Source: JACKHO01 sp041398745 (GTDB lineage: Bacteria; Planctomycetota; Planctomycetia; Planctomycetales; Planctomycetaceae). From it: a stretch of 64,000 bases of DNA. Shown in pieces: positions 50,675 through 60,337 of this stretch. Location: the NCBI GenBank assembly GCA_041398745.1, contig JAWKUB010000011.1:186001-250000 (forward strand), read 5' to 3'. The notes under the pieces were generated by a model that was given only the letters and a program-made list of their open reading frames with translations, ran no database searches and had not been told where the DNA came from. The translations under genes were made by a program, and so were the position numbers. Every line of letters begins with the position of its first letter. Within the stretch, counting starts at the first letter, position 1.

Positions 50675-53600
50675 TTATTCTGGCAGCGACACCAACTCCC
50701 CTTCATTCCCTTTGGAATTCGGGACGAGGCCAAAGAGTCGCCGCACGAACGCTTCGGCATCGAGCATCAAACTAAACCCGGCGGGAATAAGAATCAACGT
50801 GAAGACGGTCGAAATAATGAGACCGCCCAGCACCACGCTGCCCAGTCCGCGATACAGTTCACTACCGGCGCCGGGTGCCCACACAATATGACCGTTATCC
50901 CACGCGGGCAGCGGAACCACCAGCGGTAGCATACCAAGTACCGTTGTCAGCGTACTCATGAGAATGGGACGCACACGTGTGCGCACGCTGTCGACAATGG
51001 CGTCGGTCTCGCCCATTCCCTCTTCGCGCATGTTGCTCAGTGCCTGGTGCACAATGAGAATGGCGTTGTTCACCACGGTTCCAATGAGAATGACGAACCC
51101 CAGCATGGTCAACACGTCGAGCGTTTGCGGGATGAACAAGTTCAGCACAGCTAAGCCACCGAATCCGCCGACAAGCGCGAGCAGCACGCTGGTCATAATG
51201 ACGAGGGGATACAGGTACGACTCGAATAGCGCGGCCATCAGCAGGTAGGTAATGAGCGCCGCGAGAATGAGATTTCCGGACATGGCTCGGCGTGTATCGG
51301 CCAGTTTGTCCGACGTTCCGGCCAGTCTGATTTGATACTGCCCGCTGCGGCACAACGGCGACTCCAGCACCGGACGCCGAATTTCCTGATCGACTTTGAG
51401 AATGGCCGATTCCAATGCCATGGTCGGCGCCGGCTTGATTTGCACCGTCACCGAACGTTGACGTTCTATGTGGTTCAGTCGCTCCGGGCCACCTGTGGGC
51501 ACCACATCGGCGACGGCACCGAGGTTGATGAGTTTGCCACCGGGTGAACTGACGGGCAGGTTCGCAAGGTCCTGCTCGCGTGAGGCGAATTGATCGGCCC
51601 CGTAAATGACGAGGTCAATTTCGCGTCCCTGGTGCTGATAGTCGCCCGCGTAGGCACCATCGACCAGAGCGTTCACCGTGTAGCCGAGGTCATCTGCCGA
51701 CATGCCCAAGTCAGCGGCCTGTTCCCAACGGGGACGCACGTGCAGTTCGGGGTTGGTCGATTCCAGGTTCTGCATGGGGCGTGCCTGGTGACCTTGATCG
51801 GCGGGGAAGACGCCGGAGTCAGCATAAGGACCAATACCTGCGGCACGCATGAAGACATCGGCTCCAATGACGTTGAGTTGCTCAATGTCCGGACCGGTGA
51901 TTTCCACGTCGACTGCGCGTCCACCGCTCAAGCCACCGGAGAAGAGACTCGACTGAGTGACGATGGGAATAATTCCGGGAATGCGACCAGCGGCTTGTCG
52001 CAGCACGGGGACGAGTTCGCCAGCCCGCAATGGATCTTCGGCTTTACAACCCATGAACAGGTTTCCGCCCCGCGCTACGAAAAAGAAGTTCTCCATTCGC
52101 GGCCCTTTCAGGGCGGCTTCTTCTGGTGAACCGCGTTCGCTTTCCCAGTAGGGAGCGAGTTCGGACTCGACGTCGCGGCCGATTTCGATCATGTGGTCGA
52201 GGTTGTAACCGGGAGGCGGCAACAGGATGGCGAACACCAGGTTCCGGTTGCCTTCGGGCAGGTACTCCGTCGGCGGCATAAGGACGCGGGCACCGACGTA
52301 CGAGACACCGACGAAAATGACGCACACCAGCAGTTTGATGACGACGTTGCCGGGCATCGAAATCATCATGCGAATGCCATTGGCAAATGAGCCGACCAGC
52401 ATTGTCCAGAGTGAATTTCGAGGTGGAGCGGCACTCTTCGCTGCATCCGGTTTCCCTTTCTGCTGCGCCAAAATTCGCTGAGCCGCGGTGGGAATGACCG
52501 TGACCGACACAATCAGGGAGAGTCCCACTGCACAGCTAATGGCAATGGCAATGTCGCGGAACAACTGCCCCGCCTGACCTTCCATAAAGACCACGGGCAC
52601 GAACACGGCCAGCGTGGTGAGGGTCGAGGCCAGCACGGCTCCCCACACTTCCTGTGCCCCTTTGAGCGAGGCCACCTGCGGTGACTCACCGAGCTGATAC
52701 CGTCGGAAAATGTTCTCGTACACCACAATGGCGTTGTCGACCACCATCCCGACCGCGAACGCCATTCCCGCCAGACTGATGACGTTAATGCTGCGACCGA
52801 ACCCCCGAATGAACAGGAATGAAGCCACAATACTAATGGGAATCGACAGGCCAATAATGATGACACTGCGTGGGCTCCGCAGGAACAGCAGCAGTACGAA
52901 AATCGCCAGACCACCGCCGAGGTAAATGTTACTGGTCACCAAATCGGTCGCGGAATAGATGTACTCCGTCTGATCGTACACCTGGTCGAGCGTCAGTCCC
53001 CGTTGGGCCAAAACACCGAGTTTCAGTTCTTCAATGGCAATGCGAATACAGTCGCCGAATTCTTTCTTGGCGTCGGCCAACTCAACTTCGGTCAGTTCGC
53101 CGTCACCATTCAAATCGAGATCTGCAACGGGCGGCCCCATGATTTCCAGCACGTTGGTACCGGGAGACTGCTGACAGTTAATGGCCAGTCCGTCGACACC
53201 TTTCTGACGCACCGTTCCGTCCGGCTTCTTGTAATCGATGCCCACCGTCGCCACGTCACTGACTCGAACCGGAGCATTGTCTCGAATGCCAATAATGGTG
53301 TCGGCAACTTGCTCCGGCGTGGTGTACTGACCAATGGTCCGCACCACTTCCCGGTGCTTCCCTTCCCAGATATCGCCAGCCGAGGTGTTCTTATTTTGAC
53401 TCCGCAACGCCCGACGCAAATCAGCAACGGTGACCTGATGCGCCGCCAGCCGCACGGGATCGACCACCACGCGAAATTCCTGATCGCGCCCGCCGAGCAC
53501 GTTGGCGTTCGAGACTCCCGGAATACGTTCCAGTCGAGCCTCAATGAAATCTTCGGCGAATCGCCGCATGAGGGCCGGTTCGGGACTTCCCGCGAGCAGT

Positions 53601-54178
53601 TCATCCAAAGCCGGATACTGATCCGACATTTTGCGGAGGATTCCCAGGTCCGGTTCCGTCCGTCCATCGATAAACCTCGACAGCGGTTCCTTCAGTTCGG
53701 GATGCACCGCGACGAACGCAGACAACTCTTCTCGCGTTGGCGGAATGGGTTTGAGAATGACCCACGCGATGAATTCGTTCCCCTGGGCGCCTTCCGTAAT
53801 GGTTGGCTCGCGTGCATCTTCCGGATACTCCGCCACCTGGTTCAGTTTGTCGCTCACCTTGGCCCGAGCTTCGCCGAGGTCGAATCCCACGGGAAACTTC
53901 AGCGTAATTGTCCCGCTGGAATCGCGGCTCTCGCTCTTAAACTCCTGCAGACCTTCGACGCTTTTCAGCTGTTCTTCCTGCTCGTCGATTATTTCGCGTT
54001 CCACCTCCTGAGCACTGGCTCCCGGCCAGACGGTAGTCACGGTAATTTCGGGTTCGGCCACGTCGGGCGTCAGCTGAACCGGCGTATTGAACAGCGCAAG
54101 TGCCCCGAAGAGCATGGCCAGCAATACGGCGACGCTCACCTTGACGGGGTTTTCGCACGAAAAGCGAATGGGATCCAT
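50675..54178 (-). CDS. RND efflux transporter, inner-membrane subunit with an EF-hand loop
   Basis: A 1167-residue proton-driven exporter of the AcrB/MexB-like RND superfamily, with two repeats of six spans and two large periplasmic loops. Conserved words are TTVWPGASAQEVEREI, TLKFPVGFDLGEARAKV, NVLGGRDQEFRVVVDP, VVDNAIVVYENIFRRYQ, GLGSVVLGGLIISTVFTLILIP. Unusually, the first periplasmic loop contains DLNGDGELTEVE (53081-53116), a complete 12-residue EF-hand calcium loop, in an insertion after the segment NVLEIMGPPV. ATG 54178 is the natural start (MDPIRFSCENPV). It lies ten bases after gcvT; no membrane-fusion partner is adjacent, which is unusual for RND pumps. Confidence 0.9.
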   Translation of the reverse strand: MDPIRFSCENPVKVSVAVLLAMLFGALALFNTPVQLTPDVAEPEITVTTVWPGASAQEVEREIIDEQEEQLKSVEGLQEFKSESRDSSGTITLKFPVGFDLGEARAKVSDKLNQVAEYPEDAREPTITEGAQGNEFIAWVILKPIPPTREELSAFVAVHPELKEPLSRFIDGRTEPDLGILRKMSDQYPALDELLAGSPEPALMRRFAEDFIEARLERIPGVSNANVLGGRDQEFRVVVDPVRLAAHQVTVADLRRALRSQNKNTSAGDIWEGKHREVVRTIGQYTTPEQVADTIIGIRDNAPVRVSDVATVGIDYKKPDGTVRQKGVDGLAINCQQSPGTNVLEIMGPPVADLDLNGDGELTEVELADAKKEFGDCIRIAIEELKLGVLAQRGLTLDQVYDQTEYIYSATDLVTSNIYLGGGLAIFVLLLFLRSPRSVIIIGLSIPISIVASFLFIRGFGRSINVISLAGMAFAVGMVVDNAIVVYENIFRRYQLGESPQVASLKGAQEVWGAVLASTLTTLAVFVPVVFMEGQAGQLFRDIAIAISCAVGLSLIVSVTVIPTAAQRILAQQKGKPDAAKSAAPPRNSLWTMLVGSFANGIRMMISMPGNVVIKLLVCVIFVGVSYVGARVLMPPTEYLPEGNRNLVFAILLPPPGYNLDHMIEIGRDVESELAPYWESERGSPEEAALKGPRMENFFFVARGGNLFMGCKAEDPLRAGELVPVLRQAAGRIPGIIPIVTQSSLFSGGLSGGRAVDVEITGPDIEQLNVIGADVFMRAAGIGPYADSGVFPADQGHQARPMQNLESTNPELHVRPRWEQAADLGMSADDLGYTVNALVDGAYAGDYQHQGREIDLVIYGADQFASREQDLANLPVSSPGGKLINLGAVADVVPTGGPERLNHIERQRSVTVQIKPAPTMALESAILKVDQEIRRPVLESPLCRSGQYQIRLAGTSDKLADTRRAMSGNLILAALITYLLMAALFESYLYPLVIMTSVLLALVGGFGGLAVLNLFIPQTLDVLTMLGFVILIGTVVNNAILIVHQALSNMREEGMGETDAIVDSVRTRVRPILMSTLTTVLGMLPLVVPLPAWDNGHIVWAPGAGSELYRGLGSVVLGGLIISTVFTLILIPAGFSLMLDAEAFVRRLFGLVPNSKGNEGELVSLPE

Positions 54179-54188
54179 ATGCGGTGTC

Positions 54189-55274
54189 TTACTTCTGGCG
54201 ACGATAAAACGGCAACGCGACCACTTCAGCAGCCACACACTTTCCGCGAATATCAACTTCGACGGAGGTTCCGGGCTGCGAAAGGTTTCCTGGAACGTAA
54301 GCCATTGCAATGACCTCGTTCAATGTCGGTGAGAATGTTCCAGACGTAATATGCCCAACTGCTGCATTCTCAGCCCGAACAATCGCACCCTCGCGGGCAA
54401 TTCGTTTTCCTTCAAGTTTCAGGCCGACACGAACCGGCAAATCGGTCCGGGCGGAAATCACTTTCAGTGCTGACTTTCCGAAAAATTCTCCCGCATCCAT
54501 TTTCACGCCGAAGGCAAGACCAGCGGTAAGGGGATCGGTCTGTTCGTCCATTTCGTGTCCGTAAAGCGGCATAGCTGCTTCGAGACGCAACGTATCGCGG
54601 CAGCCTAGTCCACAAGGTGCGATGCCAGCCTCAGCTCCACTCTGCAGCACCGCCTGCCACACTTCGTCCCCTTCAGCCAGAGAAACAATGACCTCGAAAC
54701 CATCTTCGCCGGTATAGCCTGTCCGGCTGATGGTCGCCTTCTTCCCGAAGACTTCCGCATCCAGCGCGGTGTAATATTTCATCGCACCCAAATCGGCGGA
54801 GGCATGCGGTCCCAGCACATCCAGGCTGCGTGGTCCCTGAATGGCAAACATGAAGGTGGTGGTTGTCTGATCATCCACCGCCACATCGAATCCGCCACGA
54901 TGTTCTTCGATCCAGCTAACAATTTTGTCGCGGTTCGACGCGTTGACCACGAGCATGTGACGGTCTTCAAACCGGTACACGAGTACGTCGTCGAGAATTC
55001 CTCCCTGCTCGTTGCAGACGAGAGAATACCGAACCTGTCCAACTTTCAGTCGGGTGACGTCATTCGTCAGCAGCCGATCGAGAAACTTTTCGGCATCGGA
55101 CCCAGTGAAAACAATTCGGCCCATGTGTGCGATGTCGAACAGGCCCACGCGTTCGCGAACGGCCGCGTGTTCTTCGGTAATCGTGGAGTACTGAATGGGC
55201 ATCGACCAGCCGGCAAAATCGACCATTCGACCGCCGTTGGCGGCGTGCCAGTCGTGAAGTGCAGTTTGAAGCAT
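54189..55274 (-). CDS. gcvT: Glycine cleavage system T protein (aminomethyltransferase)
   Basis: A 361-residue tetrahydrofolate-dependent aminomethyltransferase of the glycine cleavage complex: it takes the aminomethyl group from lipoyl-H protein and makes methylene-THF. Segments are HAANGGRMVDFAGWSMPIQY, RERVGLFDIAHMGRI, LLTNDVTRLKVGQVRYS, EQGGILDDVLVYR, TGYTGEDGFEVIV, PCGLGCRDTLRLEAAMPLYG and GHITSGTFSPTL, all usual. ATG 55274 gives the normal length; the open frame from 55505 crosses a repeat and is not real. Other gcv genes are not in view. It is followed closely by the RND gene. Confidence 0.95.
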   Translation of the reverse strand: MLQTALHDWHAANGGRMVDFAGWSMPIQYSTITEEHAAVRERVGLFDIAHMGRIVFTGSDAEKFLDRLLTNDVTRLKVGQVRYSLVCNEQGGILDDVLVYRFEDRHMLVVNASNRDKIVSWIEEHRGGFDVAVDDQTTTTFMFAIQGPRSLDVLGPHASADLGAMKYYTALDAEVFGKKATISRTGYTGEDGFEVIVSLAEGDEVWQAVLQSGAEAGIAPCGLGCRDTLRLEAAMPLYGHEMDEQTDPLTAGLAFGVKMDAGEFFGKSALKVISARTDLPVRVGLKLEGKRIAREGAIVRAENAAVGHITSGTFSPTLNEVIAMAYVPGNLSQPGTSVEVDIRGKCVAAEVVALPFYRRQK

Positions 55275-55391
55275 GAGGGACTCACTACAATTTGCGTAAA
55301 ACGACAATGTTAGCGAACCCGCCCCCCGTGCTGCGAATCCACGGGGGCAGGAATCGCAAAACAGACGCGTTCTGAGGTCCTCAGCTCGAGA

Positions 55392-55533
55392 GTAGGCCGG
55401 ACCGCAGGCCGCGAGTGATTGCCGGAGCTGCGCAAACTTGGTCCCATTACTTCGACGACGCATCAATTCGCTCACATCGTTCTGTCGCGGCGGAAGTTCC
55501 GGCAACGGTACAGTTTGCTCCGATCCGGCCTAC
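55392..55533. repeat. MITE-like element with GTAGGCCGGA / TCCGGCCTAC ends
   Basis: GTAGGCCGGACCG (55393-55405) and TCCGGCCTAC (55523-55532) are inverted repeats enclosing a second GTTCCGGCAA motif. Short copies of one end occur at 37851-37879 and 40711-40741. The element lies in the 377-base gap between gcvT and lysS, where promoters of both genes should also be; nothing else was seen. Confidence 0.65.
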
Positions 55534-55651
55534 GATTGAATTTCAGGAGGAATTCCCCGCCCGGCGTTTGACCGCAGGGATTCGTTTCGCAACCATGCCG
55601 CATTCTCTGGCCAGATTGGCCCGCGACGCACTTCAACATGAACCTTTGAAC

Positions 55652-57181
55652 ATGTCTGCACCATCCAAGCCCGACCGCTTCGAAACGGCCCGTCTGCAAA
55701 AGGCGGAAGCGATTATCGAATTGGGACACGACCCCTTCGGCCAGCGTTTCGACAATCACGAAAGCATTGCCGCAGTGCGTCCCCGCTGCCCGGAAGAAAG
55801 TGGAACTGATGGTGAGCAGGTCCGTGTCGCCGGACGCATTATGTTGCGCCGCAAGGCAGGCAAGTTGCGTTTTTATGACATCGCAGACGCCACCGGCAAC
55901 ATCCAGCTCCTGTTCTCACGCGGCGATCTCGATGACGCGCAATGGCAGCTCATGAGTGCTCTCGATTTGGGTGACCTCATTGGAATTGATGGTTGCCTGC
56001 GTCGGACCGAGACCGGTGAAATCTCGATTTTCGTCAAGCAGCTCACTGTTCTGTGCAAGTCGCTCGCCCAGCCGCCTGAAAAGCACCACGGCGTCACCGA
56101 CATCGAAACACTGCTCAGGCACCGCGAACTCGACCTGATTTACACTGAAGGCGTTCGTGACAAACTGCTGTTGCGGAGCCAAATCCTCGACTCGGTGCGT
56201 CAGACACTTCGCGACCAGAAGTTCGTGGAAGTCGAAACCCCCGTGCTGCACGCAGTTGCTGGTGGCGCAGCAGCCCGTCCGTTTACCACGCACCACAACG
56301 CACTCGACATCGACCTCTACCTCCGCATTGCTCTGGAACTCCACCTGAAGCGTCTCATGGTTGGCGGGATTGAGCGCGTCTACGAAATCGGGCGTGTGTT
56401 CCGGAACGAAGGGATTGACGCCACGCACAATCCCGAGTTCACCATGATCGAAATCTATCAGGCGTACGGAAACTACGAATCCATGATGGACCTCACCGAG
56501 GCCATTGTGACGAACGCCGCGCGCCGAGTGCTCGGATCAAATGATCAACCACTCGAGCTCCCCTGGAAAGATACCACCATCGACTTCACACCGCCGTGGC
56601 CACGGAGAAAATACGCTGACCTGTTCGAAGAACACGCCGGTTGCTCGATGACTGACTCGGCCGCTGTCCAGGCGAAGGCTCGCGAAGAGGCTCAGAAGGG
56701 GAACATCAAGCAGGAATTCATCGCACAGATGGATGCCGGCCATGTCCACCCGGATATCGTCGTCAGCGAAGTCTTTGAAGCCTGCGTGGAAGACGCGCTG
56801 CAAGGCCCGGTGTTCGTCATCGACTACCCGGCTTCCATTTGTCCGCTCACCAAGCGCAAGCAGGATGATCCGAACATCGCGGAGCGGTTCGAGCTGTTCA
56901 TCGACGGCATGGAGCTGGCCAATGCCTACACTGAATTGAATGATCCCAAACTGCAGGAAGAACTCTTCCGCACGCAGCTCGCCGGTCAGGACGAAGAAGA
57001 CTCCATGGCCAAAATGGACCACGATTTCATTTCCGCTCTGAAGGTCGGCATGCCCCCCGCAGGCGGACTCGGCATTGGAATTGACCGCCTCGTCATGTTG
57101 CTGACCAACAGTCAGACCATTCGAGACATCATTTTCTTCCCGCTGCTGCGCCCCGAGGGACAGCCCAAGCCAGCGAATTGA
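55652..57181 (+). CDS. lysS: Lysyl-tRNA synthetase, class II
   Basis: A 509-residue class II aminoacyl-tRNA synthetase. The OB-fold anticodon-binding region includes VRVAGRIMLRRKAGKLRFYDI; motif 1 is RSQILDSVRQTLRDQKFVEV, motif 2 ERVYEIGRVFRNEGIDATHN, motif 3 GLGIGIDRLVMLLTNS. ELFIDGMELANAYTELNDP is characteristic of LysRS. ATG 55652 gives the usual length; the frame is open to 55415, and ATG 55595 is an alternative, but the first part is the repeat element. Single gene. Confidence 0.95.
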   Translation: MSAPSKPDRFETARLQKAEAIIELGHDPFGQRFDNHESIAAVRPRCPEESGTDGEQVRVAGRIMLRRKAGKLRFYDIADATGNIQLLFSRGDLDDAQWQLMSALDLGDLIGIDGCLRRTETGEISIFVKQLTVLCKSLAQPPEKHHGVTDIETLLRHRELDLIYTEGVRDKLLLRSQILDSVRQTLRDQKFVEVETPVLHAVAGGAAARPFTTHHNALDIDLYLRIALELHLKRLMVGGIERVYEIGRVFRNEGIDATHNPEFTMIEIYQAYGNYESMMDLTEAIVTNAARRVLGSNDQPLELPWKDTTIDFTPPWPRRKYADLFEEHAGCSMTDSAAVQAKAREEAQKGNIKQEFIAQMDAGHVHPDIVVSEVFEACVEDALQGPVFVIDYPASICPLTKRKQDDPNIAERFELFIDGMELANAYTELNDPKLQEELFRTQLAGQDEEDSMAKMDHDFISALKVGMPPAGGLGIGIDRLVMLLTNSQTIRDIIFFPLLRPEGQPKPAN

Positions 57182-57415
57182 TTGAGTGCACAGCTGGAGA
57201 CCGAGTGTGAATTGGAAGTCGTCAACCACGGGACGGTTCAAATTAAGACACGACGGAGCCACTGAGTGCTTTGCGGTTCAGTGCTCTCAATAATTCGTCG
57301 CCGAGTGCTCCGTTCGTTCGTGGCATTACCAACTTCCGTAAGTTTCTGATTCACGGCCAGTCCAGAAACGGTATACTGATTGGTAGAGAGGACAATTTCT
57401 TGAAAGGGCGAGACG

Positions 57416-58894
57416 ATGGCCAAGTGGCATCGAAGCTGGCTGGGACGGTTACTCCTCCTTGGGGTTGTCGCCGTAGGCCTCTATATCTACTTCAAATCTC
57501 CCAAAGCAGATATTGAAACTCTGGCGACTGCCGTGAGGCACCGCGATACGGAACTTGCTGTCTGGGTGATGAAGAAGTATCCGGAGTGGAGAGAACACCA
57601 GTTCTCCGGCATCATTCTCGACGATGCAATGCGCCATGGGGATAAAAACATGGTGCGTGCGCTCGTAGAGGGTGGATACGACCTTGACCGCGTTATCATT
57701 CGAAATCGAGATTCCTCTGATTCCAGAGGTGGTGAGCTGATTTACCCCTCACCGTTAGCATCGGCCGCACGTATGCGTGACGATGAAATGGTGCTGCACC
57801 TTCTCGAGCTGGGGGCCAATCCCAATGGGCATCCACAAGAACGAACAACTCCACTTGAGATTGCGTGTGAATTCCCATACGGGGCTACGACACCACTTAT
57901 CAGAATTCAAGATCTCCGGACTGAAGCAGAACTTGAGGCCTACATCGAGCGTTGGGTCAATGGCACGGCCAGCAGAAAACTCGTGCAGGCACTGCTGGAA
58001 GCTGGGGCCAATCCTAACCTCGGTGGCCACCGTCGACCGCTTGAAAGTGCGGTATCGGATGGCCGACCAGATTTGGTGGAACTGCTCCTAAAGCATGGAG
58101 CGGACCCAAATACATTGACGTGGGGCACTACTCCATTGCTGGAATCGTATGCTCTCAACTCAGGGTTTAAGGAATACCACGATGAGCACAGGTCGGAATT
58201 GAAGATTGTCCCCGACTACCCCAGAGTTCGAGAGTTGCTGCTGCAATACGGAGCTGTCGAGCCGGACCTGGAAAGCTATGATCGTTTAATCAAAGCTTTC
58301 AACAGCGAGGATGCGAAGGCGCTGTCGTCGCTGCTCGATAGCGAGCCGGGAATGGCAGAGTTGTTCCTGTACGGTCGACTTACACTGGCTGAAATGGCGG
58401 CGTACAAGGGACGGCTGGACGTTCTGCAGGACCTGCTGAAGCGGGGCGTTGAACTAAACAAGCCCGACCCGACGGGACACACAGCTCTTTGCTCCGCCTG
58501 TGCCGGCGGAAATCTGGAAACGGTGCAGTTTTTGATCGACAATGGCGCCGATGTAAATCTAGGTTGTCGGAGGGCCTGTCCGCTTGGAAACGCGGCAAGA
58601 ATGCGTCATCGCGAGATTGTCGAATTGCTCCTGTCCCACGGAGCTGATCCCAATGGAAGGGGGGATGGAGACACTCCTTTGCAACTTGCCTGCAAGCTAC
58701 AAACTTCCGGAGGTTCCTCAAAGGTCCTGCCGCCCGACATAAGTATCGTGCGGGTACTGCTCAATGCTGGCGCTGACCCGAACAAAGCAGGAAAATACAC
58801 TTATTACACTCCGATGTCCGCAGCGCTCGAACGCGACGACCGTGATTTGGCGCGCCTCTTGGGAGCAAGCCAGTACTGGCCCAATTCCAACTAA
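57416..58894 (+). CDS. Ankyrin-repeat protein with N-terminal membrane anchor
   Basis: A 492-residue protein with one transmembrane span (about 8-26, LGRLLLLGVVAVGLYIYF) and then at least eight ankyrin-type repeats, e.g. SPLASAARMRDDEMVLHLLE, RPLESAVSDGRPDLVELLLK, TALCSACAGGNLETVQFLID and CPLGNAARMRHREIVELLLS, with GANPN/GADPN turns. A less regular stretch lies near residue 255-320. Such proteins bind partner proteins; here the repeats would be periplasmic or cytoplasmic according to the anchor. No partner is seen nearby. Confidence 0.85.
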   Translation: MAKWHRSWLGRLLLLGVVAVGLYIYFKSPKADIETLATAVRHRDTELAVWVMKKYPEWREHQFSGIILDDAMRHGDKNMVRALVEGGYDLDRVIIRNRDSSDSRGGELIYPSPLASAARMRDDEMVLHLLELGANPNGHPQERTTPLEIACEFPYGATTPLIRIQDLRTEAELEAYIERWVNGTASRKLVQALLEAGANPNLGGHRRPLESAVSDGRPDLVELLLKHGADPNTLTWGTTPLLESYALNSGFKEYHDEHRSELKIVPDYPRVRELLLQYGAVEPDLESYDRLIKAFNSEDAKALSSLLDSEPGMAELFLYGRLTLAEMAAYKGRLDVLQDLLKRGVELNKPDPTGHTALCSACAGGNLETVQFLIDNGADVNLGCRRACPLGNAARMRHREIVELLLSHGADPNGRGDGDTPLQLACKLQTSGGSSKVLPPDISIVRVLLNAGADPNKAGKYTYYTPMSAALERDDRDLARLLGASQYWPNSN

Positions 58895-58947
58895 ATGCCT
58901 GCGTGCGAGAACAACTTGAGCCAAAAGACCTGTCTAACACATCACAT

Positions 58948-59163
58948 ATGATTCCCAACCGCCGAGACGCACTTCTCACCACGTACCGCGACGGATTGTT
59001 GAACGACATCCTTCCGTTCTGGATTCGGCATAGTGTCGACCGGGAGTTTGGTGGGTTTATGACTGCTGCGGACCGCGACGGGAGGGTGGTGGATACCGAC
59101 AAGGGGGAGTGGCAGCAGCTGCAAATGAGTCTCAATGTCGTGCAAGTTGGGGTCGCAAATTGA
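58948..59163 (+). pseudogene. Truncated duplicate of the AGE-family epimerase gene
   Basis: The 71-codon frame from ATG 58948 starts IPNRRDALLTTYRDGLLNDI and follows the epimerase at 60167 for about 48 residues to KGEWQQ, then departs into a different sequence and stops. At DNA level 58975-59118 and 60194-60337 align without gaps with about 12 differences in 144 bases. Only 50 of about 400 residues are present, so it cannot be a functional epimerase. Confidence 0.85.
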
Positions 59164-60337
59164 AACATACGTCAACTTGCCAGTATGAACTCGTCGACAT
59201 GCAGCCGGTCGACTACAGGGTCGTTGTCCCGTCATTTGCGATATTCGGCCTCGCACTTGCGATTGCGCTTTTTCCGGTGACTGCGTTCTTCCCTGCAAAA
59301 GCGGTCTACGCCTGGGGGGGCACATTCTTGCTCGCGCTTGTCGCGGCCTATGCGCTGAGGATTCTGTCATCACGCCGAACCGTTTGGTTGTCGGTTGTCG
59401 AAGTGCCGCAGCGAGTTCTTCACATTGAGTGGAGATTCTTCGGCTATCTCATCAGCGAGTCCAAAATGAACTTTGGTGACGGAATAACCATTGCCGTCAA
59501 CAGAGCGTATCCAGGCCAACCACGGAAAGCCGGTTGGGAACTTCACGCAGTGGAGATTGAGAACCTGCCGGACCACACCCACATCCGACTGACACAATCG
59601 GAATGCATTGACGAACTCCGCAAGCATCGGGACGCCATCACTATCGCACTCAGTATTCCTGCCTCAGCGAACGACGTTCTCGCCGAGTTTGACCAAGTCA
59701 GTGCTGCGCCGCATCAGCATCTGCTCGACTTCGGCTACAAACAATTGGCGGTAAAGGTCATCGACAACAATTCCGTTCTTCATGTCGTCAATGAGAGACC
59801 GTCACTTGATGAACCGCGGGTCATGATTTTCTGGCTCAGGGATTACATTGGAATCAAGGTGGAGATTTTCAGGCTGAGATACAGAGGTGACCACTTTGAT
59901 CTTTGGCTCGTTCAGACAAATCCCAATGAACGCGATGTGACAGGCCATACACTCCACTTCAAATCGCGAGATGACATTCTCGACGCGGAAGACTTCCTGT
60001 TGGACTTCACACACTTGGTGCGTTATGACAAGTCGTGATTCCGCGTGGCCTTGTCGTTCGTTGCCACAAACTTTGTGTATGACATTCAATTGAGCTGTGA
60101 GCTCATGGTGATGACCTTGCAAGCTGGAATCGTTGCGGGCAATCCCTGAAAGTGCGTCTGATCACGATGGAATCTCTACACCGTACAAATCTCCTCGCCA
60201 CGTACCGCGACGGATTGCTCAACGACATCCTTCCGTTCTGGATTCGGCATAGTGTCGACCGGGAGTTTGGTGGGTTTATGACTGCCGTTGATCGCGACGG
60301 GGCGGTGATTGATACCGACAAGGGGGTGTGGCAGCAG
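58975..60337. repeat. Direct repeat pair bracketing a gene (58975-59118 and 60194-60337)
   Basis: Two 144-base direct copies, the 5' end of the AGE-family gene, lie about 1.2 kb apart and bracket the membrane-protein gene at 59199-60038. They could recombine and delete the gene between them. Confidence 0.8.
59199..60038 (+). CDS. Two-span membrane protein of unknown function
   Basis: About 279 residues from ATG 59199. Two hydrophobic spans (about 12-30, VPSFAIFGLALAIALFPV, and 37-57, AWGGTFLLALVAAYAL) are followed by a long soluble domain with beta-rich segments: TVWLSVVEVPQRVLHIEWRFFG, GWELHAVEIENLPDHTHI, VMIFWLRDYIGIKVEIFRLR, HFDLWLVQTNPNERDV. No family recognised. TTG 59160 is another possible start, 13 codons up. 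The gene sits between the truncated and the intact epimerase sequence. Confidence 0.62.
   Translation: MQPVDYRVVVPSFAIFGLALAIALFPVTAFFPAKAVYAWGGTFLLALVAAYALRILSSRRTVWLSVVEVPQRVLHIEWRFFGYLISESKMNFGDGITIAVNRAYPGQPRKAGWELHAVEIENLPDHTHIRLTQSECIDELRKHRDAITIALSIPASANDVLAEFDQVSAAPHQHLLDFGYKQLAVKVIDNNSVLHVVNERPSLDEPRVMIFWLRDYIGIKVEIFRLRYRGDHFDLWLVQTNPNERDVTGHTLHFKSRDDILDAEDFLLDFTHLVRYDKS

Noticed and set aside
53003..54313. Plus-strand frame of 436 codons opposite the RND gene
   Set aside because: It lies wholly over the N-terminal part of the RND gene and its composition is that of an antisense shadow.
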